Counted from the first letter of the stretch, positions 22,601 through 35,325 are shown. The stretch is 64,000 nt of DNA from Eulemur rufifrons (GCF_041146395.1 NC_091002.1:4892501-4956500), one strand, 5' to 3'. Numbers and translations are program-made. Notes: generated by a model not told the origin, from the letters alone.

Positions 22601-23429
22601 ACCTCGGTCCCCGTCACACACCTTGGTGAGTTCTGGCCTGTGGAGACACCACCCACAGGGCACGGCTTCATGCCCCCAAAGGGCACGGGGTGTCCCGTGG
22701 TGCCCGGTGAGCAGGGGCAGAAGCCCCCGAAGGCCCCGCGTCTGAAAGAAGCTGCGCCCACAGGCTCAAGGCAGGAGCCCGCGGGGGCGGGCCCCCCGCC
22801 CACATTTCACGGAAACCATCTGCCCGGTGCGAATGTATGTGAAGGCTCCTGATGCAGCTCCCTGGACACTTGCGTGGGATTTACTTCAACTGCGGTAGCT
22901 GCGAGCAGAGCGAGCATGCTTCCTGTATTTTTAGCAGGGAGTGCAGATTTTAGAACATCAGCTGAACGGCCCTGCGCCTCATGCGGGATGACTTGCCAGA
23001 GAAGGAGGAATAGTGATCCTTCCTTGCATTATGATGTATAGGTTTTAAAAGGACAGTGTGTAAATCAGCTTGTATAATAAGCGTGGCTCCCACGCGCGAG
23101 CGGAGTTGCCATGAGCTGACTTGCAATGATTATCTCCGTTTCCAGGGAAACAGGTTTGCAGCCACCTCCGGTGGAGCAGGGTAGAGCAGCCTCACCATTC
23201 GCAGCGCCGTGACGCCAGCAGATTGATTAGGCTTTGGAGGAGGAGGTAAGCTGGCCTGGCTTGTCCTCCTCCCTCAAGGAAGGGTGGGGGTGGAGGGATG
23301 GGGCTGTGCCCTCTCAGGCACAGAGAATCTGAGCTGGGAGGGCCTTCGCCATCAAAGGTCGCAGGGCAGGCAATCTGTCCTGTGGAATTTCTACCCAATC
23401 TGACCTCCAGCCTCTCTCCACCCCTCATT
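22601..23429. other. Intergenic, no feature supported
   Basis: Moderately GC-rich unique sequence upstream of TMEM271. Nothing with recognisable coding or repeat identity. Confidence 0.4.
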
Positions 23430-23575
23430 AGACCTTTCTGTCACACCCATCACAGGCCTCTTCCTGCCACAGGGCCTTTGCACGTGTTGTTCCCACTTCA
23501 TAGGGTATGTTCCTTCTCCACGTCCTCACCTGGCACCTGCCTTCTCGCTTCACACACCTTAGTTTCACTTCACTT
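23430..23575 (+). mobile_element. L2 fragment
   Basis: cacagggcctttgcacgtgt followed by tgttcccac and the ccttctcgcttca phrase match the L2 3' region pattern. Confidence 0.55.
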
Positions 23576-23790
23576 AATAGTAACTCAGTCTTGTGAGTGC
23601 CTACCGTCCTCCAGAGGCTGTACTGAGTGCTTCACGTGACTTTTACTCCGTCCTTGCGACAGACCCTGAGGTAGGTGGCCCTGTTCTCCTCAAACGGGCT
23701 TTCCACGAATAAGCTAGCAACTGGTGGAGCCAGGGCTCATACTCAGGCTCTGTGCACTGCATCCCTGCGCCCTGCAGCCGCCTTCCTGCC
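23576..23790 (+). mobile_element. MIR SINE
   Basis: gtgagtgcctaccgtcctcc, gctgtactgagtgcttcac, gaccctgaggtaggtggccc and ctggtggagccagggctca follow MIR order in the sense direction. Confidence 0.7.
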
Positions 23791-23834
23791 CTCCCCAGCC
23801 CCTGGAAGGCAGTCCCAGTAACGGCTGGGGCTTC

Positions 23835-23975
23835 CCTGTGGTCGAAAATGTCTGTCTTCCCCACCAGATTGGGAGCTCAGGGCAGGCAGAGTCCTGTGTA
23901 ACGCCCCCCTGCCCCCAATGAGGACCTGGCTGTGCTCTGGCTGTATGGAATGAATGCCTGAGCAGATGAATGCAT
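23835..23975 (+). mobile_element. L2 3'-end fragment
   Basis: The gattgggagctcagggcagg and tatggaatgaatgcctgagc phrases resemble the L2 terminus with its TGAATGAATG end. Confidence 0.5.
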
Positions 23976-25060
23976 GGGTGGCCAGCAGCCAGCCGTGGTC
24001 ACTCTGTCCTGTGGCAGAATACAAAGGTCAGTCTCGTTCTGCTCATAGGTGCGCAGGGCCAGGGCACACTGGCTGGGCAGCAAGCAGGAGAGGCACCTAC
24101 CTCGGCCTGGGGCAAGGAAGGGGCCCTGGGAGGAGCACCTCCAGCAGCAACAGGAGCAACAGCCCCCCAGGAGAGAGCTTGGAGCTCACTCGCAGAGCAG
24201 CCCCCTGTGGGAGGGGGCAGAGCATGAGGGTGAGACTACCAGGCAGCAGGTGCCCTACCCAGAAGGGTCCTTGAGCCTCACCAGGAAGTTTAGACTTTAT
24301 CCTGAGGATAAAGGAGTCCCTGGGACTGATGCCCTGGGTGTGTTTAGAAGGAGCCCTGCCACCTGGGGCCTGGACTGGGACGCTGGCAGGGCTTGCCCGT
24401 CCCCCTCCCCTGCTCCGCCCCAGTCATTGCTGGCACTCAGCAGACGGTCAGCTGCCTTTGCGAGCGAGGAACACTGGGCTGGCAGGGACAGCGAGGGCAG
24501 TGCATGGTCCCAGTCGTGCAGAGCTTCCCTATAGCGTGCTTGTTGAGCTCACAGGGACCCCGCACTGGCCCTCACTCACAGTGATGACCCTCACACTTCA
24601 GTTGGCTTCTGATGCCTAAAAGCAGGAGTGGAAGTGGGAACAGACCCTGGCACATTTTGAAAGCTGGTTCCATTGCTTTCTGGCAGAATCCTTTCCCCAA
24701 AGCCCCTGCCAGGCTCACCCTGCAGCACCTGTCCCTGCCTTTCCTCAGTATGGCCGCTGAGGGGGCCCTGGAGCAGCTGCAGTCTGGTTGGGTGATTTGA
24801 GGGGCTTGGCGGTCAGGGAGGGGCACCCACTTTGGAAAGAAGCCCCACACTAATGAGAAATGACTTCTCTACGGGTTTTGGGGGAAAGAGGAGTTATTTT
24901 AAAAATCACAGAGCCCACCCTGCGTGGCCCCGCAGGTTCACACGGAGCACTCGGTGCTCGGGGCACTCCCGGTCGCCCTGCCCGCCGGGGAGAGAGCACG
25001 GTGCCATTGCAAAGATAAGGAGCCTGAGGCCCAGAGACGACAGCTTAACAACAGTGGTCG
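23976..25060. other. Intergenic, no gene supported
   Basis: GC-rich unique DNA ending with a short MIR-like phrase (ggagcctgaggcccagagac at about 25018). Open frames overlap on both strands without family motifs. Confidence 0.45.
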
Positions 25061-26948
25061 TGTATTAATTCAACAATATTTTTCCTATGACCTTTAAAAT
25101 TTATTTTGATATTTACATATTTATTAGCATATAAAATTATATCTCCTAGAGTGTTGACTTCAATTACTTTGGCTGATTCTAATTTGTTTATCACTTTTTA
25201 GTAGTTTTATCCTTTATCTCTTTAACTGGCTAAATACTAAAAAGAAAATTTTATTATTGATCTTCACCCACTTTTTTGCCAGAACAATCACTACTGCTCT
25301 TCACTTATAAACAGCTCTGCACAGCTGTGGTTTATCTAAAGAACTTACTCTCATAAGACCACCTCCAGTGAGTTCTCAGAGACACATAATGCAGCTTAAT
25401 TATTATTTTAAAAGCTTTTGTCTTGTGAAATACTATAGAGCCACAGAAAAAATTATAAAATATACATGTAATGGCTTAATGACTTATAAATGAGTACCTG
25501 TCCACTTGCCACCCAAAAAGCAGAATATTGCCGGACTTCTGAGTGTGGAGCCTGCACCTCCCACCACAGCCTCCCTCCCACCAAAGCTTCTGCTGACATC
25601 ATTCGAAATCACTTCCTTGCAACTATTTATACTTTTTCATCCGACAGCCATCCCTAACCATTATAGTTTGGCTTTGCCTGTTTTTTTAATTTTATATAAA
25701 TGGAATCATAGAGCATGATTCTTACACACTGCGCTACTTTCCTTCAACTTCGTGAAATGTATCCATGTTGTATATAGCTACAGCTCATTCATTGCTGGTT
25801 ACTGTTAAATAACCCATTGTATGAATATACCACAGTTTCTTTTTTTTCTTTTTTTTTTCTCCCCTCCCCCTACCACAGTTTCTTTATCCATTTCACTGAC
25901 AGTGAGCCTTTGAGTGTTTCTAGTTTGGGAATATTATAAATAAGTTGTGAACCTTTTTACTTGTGTGCCCTGATACACTTGGGCATACATTCTTGGGGTA
26001 TAAAATTGCTCACTCATGAGTAATACCTATCTTCAGCTTTTCGTGCCTTTTTGTATTGAGATACAATTTATGTGCAATACCAATCATTAATTTTTACAAT
26101 TCAATGAGTTTAGACAACTGTATACATTGATATGTCATCACTGCCCTCAAGAAATACAACTGTTCCAACTTTCCTGAAAGTCCCGTCTGCAGAGTCCCTT
26201 CCCCCAGCTCTGAGCTCGTGCAACCACAAGCTGCTGTCGCTCTAGTTTTAGTGTAGAATTTCACGTAGGTAGACTCGCACAGTATGTAGTCTTTCATGTC
26301 CGGCTTCTTTCAGCTGGCATAATGATTTTGAGATTAATCCATGTTGTTGCATAAATCACTGGATCATTGGTTTTTATAACTGAGTAGAATTCTACCAAAA
26401 TTTGTTTACCCATCCATGAAATGATGGACACTTGGTTTTTTTTCCATTTGAGGCAATTATGAATAATGCTGCTATTAACATTCAAGTGCAAGTCTTTTGG
26501 GAACATATGTTTTCACTTCTCTTGAGTGGTATTGCTGGATTGTATTAGAAGTTTATACTTAACTTTAAAGAAATTGACAAACTGTTTTCCAGAGTGGCCA
26601 TACCATTTTGCATTCCTGTGCTCACTTTATTTTTCACGTGCAAACTGTTACCGTCTTTACCAATGTAGGAAAGTTCCAGGTGTTCCTTTTCTCACCAACC
26701 CTTAGTGTCATCAGCCTTCTCGATAATGATAACCATTCTGGTGGGTTTATAGTGGTATCTCATTGTGGTTCAATTTGCACTACCCTGATGGCCAATGGTC
26801 TTGAGCCTTTCATATATCTTCTTTAGTAAAGGATCTTTTCAAATCTTTTGCTGATTTTTGAAAATTGGATTGTCTTCTTGTAATTGAGTTGCAGGAGTTC
26901 TTTATACATTCTGGATATAATTTCTTGATCAGATAAATGTTTTGCAAG
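25061..26948 (-). mobile_element. L1 (L1M-type) 3'UTR/ORF2, antisense, fragmented
   Basis: AT-rich L1 3'UTR landmarks in reverse repeat (tggaatcatagagcatgatt, ggcataatgattttgagatt, tatgaataatgctgctatta), then ORF2-end sequence up to the mariner insertion. At least two L1 3' ends appear in succession. No intact ORF. Confidence 0.75.
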
Positions 26949-26950
26949 TA

Positions 26951-28340
26951 TTAGGTTGGTGTAAAAGTAATTGCAGTTTCAGACTGTGAATTTTGAATCA
27001 TTATAACTAGGCTCATACACATCTTTATTAGTCAAAATAGGAACCATTACAATCAACACATTTTTGCCAATGAGAAATAAGTTTGTTTATTCCTATAGCA
27101 TAAAAATCCATGCTTTGAGATTTGATGGAAGCATTTTCCCTGTAAAAAGTCGTCAAGATGCTTGAAGAAGTGGTGGTTGGCGAGAGGTCAGATGAATATG
27201 GCGGATGAGGCAAACTTCGTAGCCCAATTCATTCAACTTTTGAAGCGGTTGTGTGACCTGTGGTTGGGCATTGTGATGGAGAAGAATTGGGCCCTTTCTG
27301 GTGACCAGTGTTGGCTGCAGGTGTTGCAGTTTTCGGTGCATCTCATCATCGATTTGCTGAGCAGACTTCTCAGATGTAATGGTTTCTCTGGCATTCAGAA
27401 AGCCGTAGTGGATCAGACCAGCAAACAGTGACCATGACCTTTTTGTGGTGCAAGCTTGGCTTTGGGAAGTGCTTTGGAGCTGCTTCTTGGTCTAACCACT
27501 GAGCTAGTCGTCGCCGGTTGTAGTATAAAATGCACTTTTTGTCGCACGTCACAATCTGATCGAGAAATGGTTCATTGTAGTTGCATACAATAAGGGAAGA
27601 TGACACTTCAAAACGATGACTTTTTTGATTTTCGGGCAGCTCATGAGGCACCCGCTGATCAAGCTTTTTCACCTTTCCAATTTGCTTCAAATGCCGAGTG
27701 ACCATAGAATGCTTGACGTTGAGTTCTTTGGCAACTTCTCATGTACTTGTAAGAGGATCAGCTTTGATGATGGCTCTCAATTGGTCGTTGTCAACTTCTG
27801 ATGGCCGGCCACTGTGCTTCTCATCTTCAAGGCTCTCGTCTCCTTTGCAAAACTTCTTGAACCACCACTGCACTGTACGTTGGCTTAATGATTAGCAGTT
27901 CCTGGGCCAAACGTGTTGCTGATGTTGTGAGTTGTCGCCACTGCTTTACGACCCATTTTGAACTCAAATAAGAAAAGTGCTCTGATTGGGGTGGGGCAAA
28001 GGCAATATGTGTAACCTAAACATTTGCACCCCCATAATATTCTGAAATTAAAAAATAAAAATAATTAAAAAATTTTAAAAAACAAATAAGAATGAATTTA
28101 GTAAATAATGTCTCAAAGAAAAGAAAATCACTCGAATTTGCTTTTTATCTACATCATTTCCATAACCTAAAATAAATATAAAATAAACAGCAAGTAAAGG
28201 TCATTAGCAAAAAAACATAAAATGAGAAATGTGCATTAAAATGATGTATAACGTAACCACATTTATTTAAGAATGTATTCCAATATCAAACTGCAAATTT
28301 CAACAGTGCTAAAACCACAATTACTTTTGGACCAACCAAA
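26951..28340 (-). mobile_element. Hsmar1-like mariner DNA transposon, nearly full length, dead
   Basis: Terminal inverted repeats ttaggttggtgtaaaagtaa (left) and the complement of tttggttggtccaaaagtaa (right) are each flanked by TA. Without a nested 118-bp insertion the length is about 1.27 kb, close to the Hsmar1 family. On the minus strand the transposase runs from ATG at 28163 to TAA at 27028. It has recognisable pieces: RHLKQIGKVKKLD, RFEVSSSLI, FLDQIVTCDKK, QWLDQEAAPKHFPKP, LQKLNELGYEV and WQKCVDCNGSYFD. A stop lies a few codons after the ATG, with several frameshifts, and the DDD-type catalytic core is broken up. It inserted into antisense L1, which resumes after it. Confidence 0.9.
27975..28082 (+). 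mobile_element. Severely 5'-truncated L1 3' end nested in the mariner
   Basis: A 108-bp insert ending in an A-rich tail. The body aacatttgcacccccataat followed by attctgaaat is an L1 3' terminus common in lemur-type genomes (from memory). A perfect 10-bp duplication caaataagaa flanks it (27965-27974 and 28083-28092). It splits the mariner transposase near its N-terminus. Confidence 0.8.
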
Positions 28341-28343
28341 ATA

Positions 28344-29619
28344 TTTTCTTGCAGTCTTTGACTTACCTTGCATTTTCTTATCAGTGTCTTTTAAAAAGCA
28401 AAACTTTTCCATTTTGATGATGTCCAGCTTTTTTCTTTTATGGTTTTTGTGTATTATTTAGGAAATAGCTGCCTAAACAAAGATCACAGATATTTTCTTA
28501 TCTTTCAGAAAGTTTATGTTTTTTGCTCTTATGCACTTTGAACTAATTTTTGCATATGGACAGCCAATCATTCCTGCACCATTTGCTGAAGACACTCACC
28601 TTTACCATTAAATTAACTTGGCACTTTTATTGAAAATCAATTGACTATAAAAATGTGGATCTATTTCTGGAATCTCAATTCTGTCCTGTTGATTTATGTA
28701 ATATGTCTACTCTGATGCTAATACCACACTATCTTGATTATTGTAGCTCTGTAGTAACTCTTAAAATCAGATAATATAAATCTTCTAACTTTTTCATCTT
28801 TTCCAAAATTGTTTGGCTATTCTAGGTCTTTTGCATTCCATATAGATTTTAGAATCAGCTTGTCAATTTCTACCCAAAAATTTCTATCAGGATTTTGATT
28901 TAGATTGTATTGAGCCTATATATTAATTTGTGCAGAACTGATATGTTAGCAGTATTGAATCTTCTGACCTACATTTATTTACATCTTCATCAATTTCTGT
29001 CATCAGCTTTTTGTAGTTTTCAGCCTACAGGCTTTTGCACACATTTTGCTAAATTTATCTATAAGCATTTCATATTTTTATATTTTTCATTTTGTATGTG
29101 TTACTTTAAAGAATATTTTATTGTCCAATTGTTTGTTACCAGTATATGTAAATGCAATTGACTTTTTATATTGCCCTTTTATCCTGTGACCTTGCTAAAT
29201 TCACTTATTAAGGCTAGCAGCCATTTTTATATATTCCTGAAGATTTTCTACATAGACAGTCATGCCACAGGTAAATAAAACCTGTTTTTCTGCTTCCTTT
29301 CCAAACTGCATGCCTTTTATTTCTTTTTCTTGCCTTACTGCATTGGCTAGGCCCTCACGTATAATGGGGAATAGAAACGATGAGAGTAAACATCCTTGTG
29401 TGAGTGGGAAATCATTTGGTCCTTCTTATGAATGATGTAAGGTGTAGTGTTTTGTGGATGTCTTTTATCAAGTTGAAATCTATTTTGTTGAAGAGTTTTA
29501 TTATGAATGGGTGACAGTGATGAATCTTGTCAGATGACTTTTTTGGTATCTGTTGAGATTATTATATGGTTTTTCTTTTTTTAGCCTGTTAACATGATGA
29601 ATTACATTGGTTGAGGTTT
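28344..29619 (-). mobile_element. L1 ORF2, antisense
   Basis: The same L1 as left of the mariner continues (tatcagtgtcttttaaaaag, gtggatctatttctggaatc, ataccacactatcttgatta). It has many stops. Confidence 0.75.
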
Positions 29620-29922
29620 TTTTGCTTTTTTTTTTTAAGACAGAGACAGGGTCTCACTCTGTCACCCAGGCTAGAGTGGAGTGACATCTTCCTGGCTCAC
29701 TGCAACCTCACACTCCTGGGTTCAAGCAATCCTCCCACCGCAGCCTCCCATAAGTGCTAGGATTACAGGTGCGTAGCACAATGCCTGGATATTTTTTCTA
29801 TTTTTTTGTAGAGAGGGGTCTCGCTCTTGCTCAGGCTGGTCTCAAACTCCTGGCTTCAAGTGATCCTCCCACCTCAGCCTCTCCAAATGCTAGGATTACA
29901 GGTGTGAGCCACTGTGCACAGC
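29620..29922 (-). mobile_element. Alu, minus strand (older)
   Basis: Reverse Alu with a short T-tail, both arms, and a diverged end, ccactgtgcacagc. Its left arm has a deletion around cataagtgctagg. It interrupts antisense L1. Confidence 0.85.
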
Positions 29923-30895
29923 TTGATTGAGTTTCAAATGTAAAAACAACTTTGTATTCTTGAGATAAATACCACTTGGTCACATGTATTATTATTTTGT
30001 TGAGGATTTTCATTTCTATATTAATGAAGGTATTATTTGTAGTTTCCTTTTCTTACAATGCCTTGCCTTGTTTTAGTGTCAGAGTAATGCTGACTTCATA
30101 GAATGAGTTGGAAGTGCTCCCAATTTTCTCTTTTCTGTAAAAGAATTGTGCAGAATTGGTATTATTTCTTCCTTAAGTGTTTGGTAGAATTCACTTGCAA
30201 AGCCATCTGGGCTTGAAGTTTTCTTTTGGAATGATTTTAATTATACATTCAATTTCTTTAACATATATAGGGCTATGCAGGTTATATAATTTTTTCTTGA
30301 ATGAGCTTTCGTGTCCTATGTCTTTCAAGAAATCTGTCCATTCAATCTAAGTTTTCAGATTTGTTGGCATAAAGTTTTCCACAAGATTTCTGTATAAGTT
30401 GTGACTTTCATTGTATATGAGATGTACCTCAATAAAGCTGACAAAATAAACTGTAAAAAATCCCTTTTTATTCCTTTTTATCTATAGGATCTGTGAAGTT
30501 CCCTCTTTCATTCCCGATATTGGTAATTTGTGTGTTTTCTCCTTTTGCTTAATAAAAGTGGCTAGAAATTTATCAATGTTATTGATCATTTCAAAAAACC
30601 AATTTTTGGTCTCACCTTTACTTTTTGTTTTCTCGTCATCGATTTCTGCTTTTTCGTTCATTATCCCCTTTTCTCTGTTTTACTTTGGCTTTGGTTTGCC
30701 CTCCTTCTAGTTCTGATTTGAGACCATTCTTCTTTTCTCATCTAATTATTATTTAATGCTATAAATTTCCCTTTAAACATCACCTTAATTACATTCTACA
30801 ACTTTTGGGTATGTTGCATTTTCATTACCATTCTGGTAAAAATATTTTCCCGTCCTATATGTGATTTCTTCTTTGACTCATTGGTTGTTAGAAGT
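29923..30895 (-). mobile_element. L1 ORF2, antisense, continued
   Basis: L1 ORF2 in reverse (aaagccatctgggcttgaag, atttgtgtgttttctccttt, attgatcatttcaaaaaacc). It ends abruptly at unique DNA at about 30895. Confidence 0.75.
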
Positions 30896-31685
30896 GAGCT
30901 GAGACCACGAGGATGTACCATCAAGAAAATGATGTGACCAGATTGGCCGGTTCAGAGAAATCTCGCTGGTCACAGTGGGATAGGGTGCGGCAGGGCTGAG
31001 GCTGGGACGAGCCTGGGGGCCTGGGCACCCACGCTATAGGGAGCCCCCCATTTGTCCCTGGCCCCGCCTCTGGCCTGGGCCTGCCCCCACCCGGCCGCCC
31101 TGCTGGGCAGAGGGAGGCAGCAAGCGTGTTTGCCCTCCCACACACTGACGGCAGGAGGCTCACCTCAGCCGCCCCAGCAATAAGACGGGAATTTCAGGAG
31201 CGTCTGCCTGGGATCACCCTAGGACTCAAGGCCACGTTGTATCTCTTAAATTGGAGGTGCCAAGGGGAACAGACTGAAGGGACATGAGGAGCCCCACAGG
31301 GCAGATGGGGAGGTGCCTGCCCCTGTCCCATCACTTCCTGCCCGGGGCCTTTGCAGTAGCCCCCTCTGTCCAAGGTCAACCTCTCCTCCCTATGGTGGCC
31401 CCACCCATGTCCCTGTTGAGGGCAATGGGCACCACCAGGCTGCTAAGAAGTGCACACCGAGGACCGCTCTCAGCCAAGGGACTGTCCCCAGAGTCCAGCT
31501 GACCAGGGAGCCTACAGCAGCCTCTCCTGTTCTTGTCATCATAGCCTCTGGGGACCAGTGGACAAGGGCACCCTCTCGCAGCCAGGCATGGAGGACATGC
31601 TCACACAAGCTCGGACAAGAGGAAGCCACCAGACACCTGTCTCTGTGCTGGCCCCAGGGCCTAGGAGGAAAAGAACCCAAACTCT
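30896..31685. other. Intergenic, GC-rich unique DNA
   Basis: A sharp compositional switch from AT-rich L1. No exon or known repeat identified. Confidence 0.45.
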
Positions 31686-32285
31686 GTAAAATAATTTAAA
31701 GAGGTTTATTCTGAGCCGAATATGTGTGACCATGGCCTGGAGAGCCACACCCAAGAAAACTTGAGCAAGTGGTGTCACCATGGTTGGGTTACGGTTTGGT
31801 TTTAAACATTTCAGGAGGCAAGACTTACACGTAAAGTTATAAATCAATACATGGAAAATATACATTGGTTAGGCCCAAAAAGTCAGGACATCTCAGGGTC
31901 ATTCAGGTTATAGATAGGCTTAAAGATTCTTTGATTTGTAATTGGTTAAAGAAATGAAGCTTTGTCTAAAGGCTTGGAATGTTTTAAGTCAAGATAAGGA
32001 AATCTGTTAATCACAGCCAAGTCACTGGACACATACCCAGACTCAAGTGACCCACTAAGTAAATTGAAGACCTGCGGATGTGGTTCAAGCTTTGTCTTGC
32101 ACAGCCTGAGGCCTGTTAGTGAGTCACAAAGGACATCTCCAAGAAGGGAGGGGGCGTGAGGGGCGTGTCCGGCCACCCTTCGCATGGCCAGCAACTCAGC
32201 TTTAGGGTATTTCTTGGGGTCCCCTTGGCCAGGAAGGGGTTCCCTTCAGTCAGCTGAGGGCTTAAGATTTTTAGCTCACAAATGT
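31686..32285 (-). mobile_element. Solo ERV LTR (ERV1-like, family uncertain), minus strand
   Basis: On the minus strand it contains AATAAACCTCTTTAAATTA followed by ttttacag, an LTR poly(A) region. It shares its first ~90 bases with the short copy at 6017-6101. The body lacks any viral coding region, so it looks like a lone LTR or fragment. The family name was not resolved. Confidence 0.5.
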
Positions 32286-33729
32286 CTGTGCGAGGCCATC
32301 AGGAAGGGCGCGAGGTAGGCTCGGGTCTTGCCCGGTGGGCGTTGCAAGGTGGCTGCTGAAAGGTGCGCACCGGGACCCGTCAGGTGCCCTGTGTTAGTCT
32401 GACCCCACAAACGCAGTCTCTGGCTCCCAGGGCTGTGCAGACCTGTGGAAGCACAGATCATCACTGCTTGGCCCTGCCCGGGCCTGAAGGCTGACACATC
32501 AGGGGCCTCTGGTCACCCCCAAACACACGCAGACCTCCCTGTCCGCCTTCTGAGGCAGCTCCCGGAGGGAGCGGGGCTGCCACACATCGAGCCAGCCTCG
32601 GCCCCGGGAGCACCCACGGGCACGTTGACCCCAAACCCACAACCAAATTCCAGGTTTAAGTGTGAGCAGGACAATTTGTAACCTCAGGGCCACTGCCTTT
32701 ACCAGGCGAGAGGGGAGTTTTGGGGACGCAATGCAGTGTGTGCCACAGAGACGGTGTCCTGGGAGGACGGAGAGAGGCCGGGCTCCGGCTTCAGCTCCAA
32801 GCCCCGCCGCCAGTCATGCCAAACCGGTCACAGAACGAGCAATCCGCCTGGTGAATCTGGAGCCCCGTGGGGGGGTGGACCCACCCTCGAGATGCCGGCC
32901 TGCTGCAGAGCACAGGTGTCCCTCTCACTGAGACGCTCGGGAACGTCACCTTTGGCTGCAGGCGGTCTTCCCGGCGCCCCCTTCAGAGTCCAGCTCGAAC
33001 ATTTAGTGGAAAATCCCCCATTTCCCCTCTGACTTCTGCTCTGACAATGCGGAGCCCACGTGAAGCGGGCCTCAGCGCCCGCCGGGGACACACCTGTAGC
33101 GGTGCCTTTGCCTCCTGGCTGGGCGCACATCTGTTTCTGCCTGCGCTGCCTGAGTCCACGTCACGGTGGCCGCTGCTGTCCCTGCTGGATGCTGGGTCTG
33201 CGGGAGACTGCCATCCCGTTCTCTCCCGGTGGCTGCTGAACTGTCCCCTGCAGACACCTAAAAGGGAGCAATGCCTGTGCTGTGACAAACTTCCCCTGGT
33301 GCTTCTTACTGGCCCTCGGCGGCAGGGCCTGGCCCACTCCGTGTGCTCCCCGGGCCTCCTGCTGCCCAGCGAGGTCGCGCAGCGCAGCTACCGAAGGACA
33401 CGTTCTTGGGCCTGGCCATCTGGAACTTGCCTTGGCCTGGATACCTCAAGAAAGTTCCTTACAATTCCCATGTCTCCATCTCCTGATTTGTAACTGTGAA
33501 TAATGTTATCTGCCTAAACCACATCTCCTTATACCCACCAAGCTGGCAAAGTCAGCCGGCCTGACACTTCCCAGGGGCGCCTTTCTTTACTGGCAGATGC
33601 GAGGCTGGTGTGGCCGCCCGAGGAGCAGCCTGGAGCCTCCATAAGGAGCCTGTGTACCCTGTGGCCAGCCAGGCCTGTCCCCACAGAGTCCACAGGACGC
33701 ACACCGCAGCTTTGTCTGTGACAGGGTGA
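32286..33729. other. Intergenic, no gene supported
   Basis: GC-rich unique sequence. Long overlapping frames (for example 32867-33493) lack any recognised domain and are not called. Confidence 0.45.
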
Positions 33730-34757
33730 CAGTTACTGGGAGACTGGGTTGGCAAAATGTGGAGTGGGACTTCCACTTACAACTGCCATGAAGTGACAGG
33801 GACCAGGGTCCCCCTCCCAGGAACACCGAAAAGCTGGAAAAATATACCACACCATATTTGTCAGAGACCAGATATGGGGCAACGCCAGAGAGTGATCGCT
33901 GAGAGTCAGGAGACAGGGAGACGAGCCCACCATTTCCTTAGGTGACCGGAGAGAGCCCCGGCCACAGTGTGGGGGTGCAGGCAGAACTTAATGAGCTCCT
34001 GAGTTTGGGAGACAGAGCTGAGTTCAGGGGACCAAGGCAAGCGGAGTTTGCAGGCAGGAATGCCAGAGAGCAGGGGGCTGCCAGGGAGAGGCTGGGGCTC
34101 TGCAGAGGGCGCCCTTGAGTGTTCAGCAGAGTCAAACAGCACGTGCATTTAAGGAAACTACTCGGGCTGGGGTGAAAACCACCTGCCAGGAGCAGCATTC
34201 GCAAAGACCTGAGAGCAGCGCGCACGCCCAGCAGCCAGAGGGAAGAGCTGCATCTTCCGAGGTGCACACAGAGGAGTCTCGCCTCCACACTGGAGAAAAT
34301 GAGAATGAATGTTACTCAGGTACCACTAACAAAGTCTAAAAGGAAGTCCCAAGAGGATCAAACTGTTCCCAAGTAACTTAACTGCACCCCAAAATAAGCA
34401 CAAGATACTCACAGGAATACAAAAATACCCAGAACCCAACACAGCAAAGTCGCAGTGTCTAGCATGCATTCAAAAATTACAACACATACAAAGAAGCAAG
34501 AAAATGCAACCCACAGCAAGGAGAAAAATAATAGAAACAGACTCAGAAATTATACACATGATAGCATTTTTATACAGGGACACTAAAATGGTTATTATAA
34601 CTATATTCTATATGTTCAGAAGGTAGAGGAAACATCCAGCATGTAAGAAAAAAACCTGGAAAAGATAAAAAAGAAATCTAAATTCAAGATATGAAAAGAC
34701 AGTGTCTAAGATGAAAAAGACATGAGATTAACTCCAGATTAAAAACTGCAAAAGATA

Positions 34758-34906
34758 GGCCGGGCGCAGTGGCTCCTGCCTGTAATCCTAACACCCTGGG
34801 AGGTGGGAGGGTCACTTGAGCTCAGGAGTTAGAAGCTGCAGAGAGCTGTGATGACACCACTGCACTCAGCCTGGGAGACAGAGCCAGACCCTGTCTCTAA
34901 AACATA
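34758..34906 (+). mobile_element. Free left Alu monomer (FLAM-type), sense
   Basis: Starts ggccgggcgcagtggctcct and ends at ctgtctctaaaac after one monomer length, so it is a 7SL-derived monomer. Its tail has evolved into the GGAA-type microsatellite that follows. Confidence 0.8.
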
Positions 34907-34976
34907 AGGAAGGAAGGAGGGAGAGAGGGAGGGAGGGAAGGAGAGAGGGAGGGAGGGAAGAAAGGAAGGAAGGAAA
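34907..34976 (+). repeat. GGAA/GGGA microsatellite
   Basis: About 70 bp of aaggaagg, agggaggg and agagaggg units grown from the Alu monomer's A-tail. GGAA runs are potential ETS-type sites (established for such repeats in general; not shown here). Confidence 0.9.
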
Positions 34977-35325
34977 ATAATACCAAAGCAGAATTCTATA
35001 TGTAGCAAAAATATATTTAAAATTGAAAACAAAGACTTTACCAAAGTTGAGGAAATTTATCACCAGTAGACTTTCACTACAAGAAATGTTAAAGGACATC
35101 TCTCAGACAGAAGAAAAATGATACCAGGTAGAAGTCAGGATCTACACAAAGAAAGAAAGAGCACCAGAAATAATAAATACAAAAGATTGTTTTTCTTCTT
35201 TAAGAAAACATCTTAAAAAGACAAATGACTATTTAAAGCAAAATCAGTAACAATATAGTGTTGGGTTTATAACACGTGTACAAACAAAAAGCATGAAAAC
35301 CATAGCACAAAAGCCAGGAAGGGAG

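Larger units (their letters stand above)
33730..35325 (+). mobile_element. L1/HAL1-type fragment, sense, split by an Alu monomer
   Basis: Purine-rich sequence with L1/HAL1 landmarks: ccaaaataagcacaagatac, ctccagattaaaaactgcaa, ctacaagaaatgttaaagga, cagaagaaaaatgataccag. Interrupted at 34758-34976. No intact ORF. Confidence 0.6.

Noticed and set aside
27028..28163. Functional mariner transposase gene
   Set aside because: An early stop, frameshifts and a nested insertion break the frame; it is a fossil.
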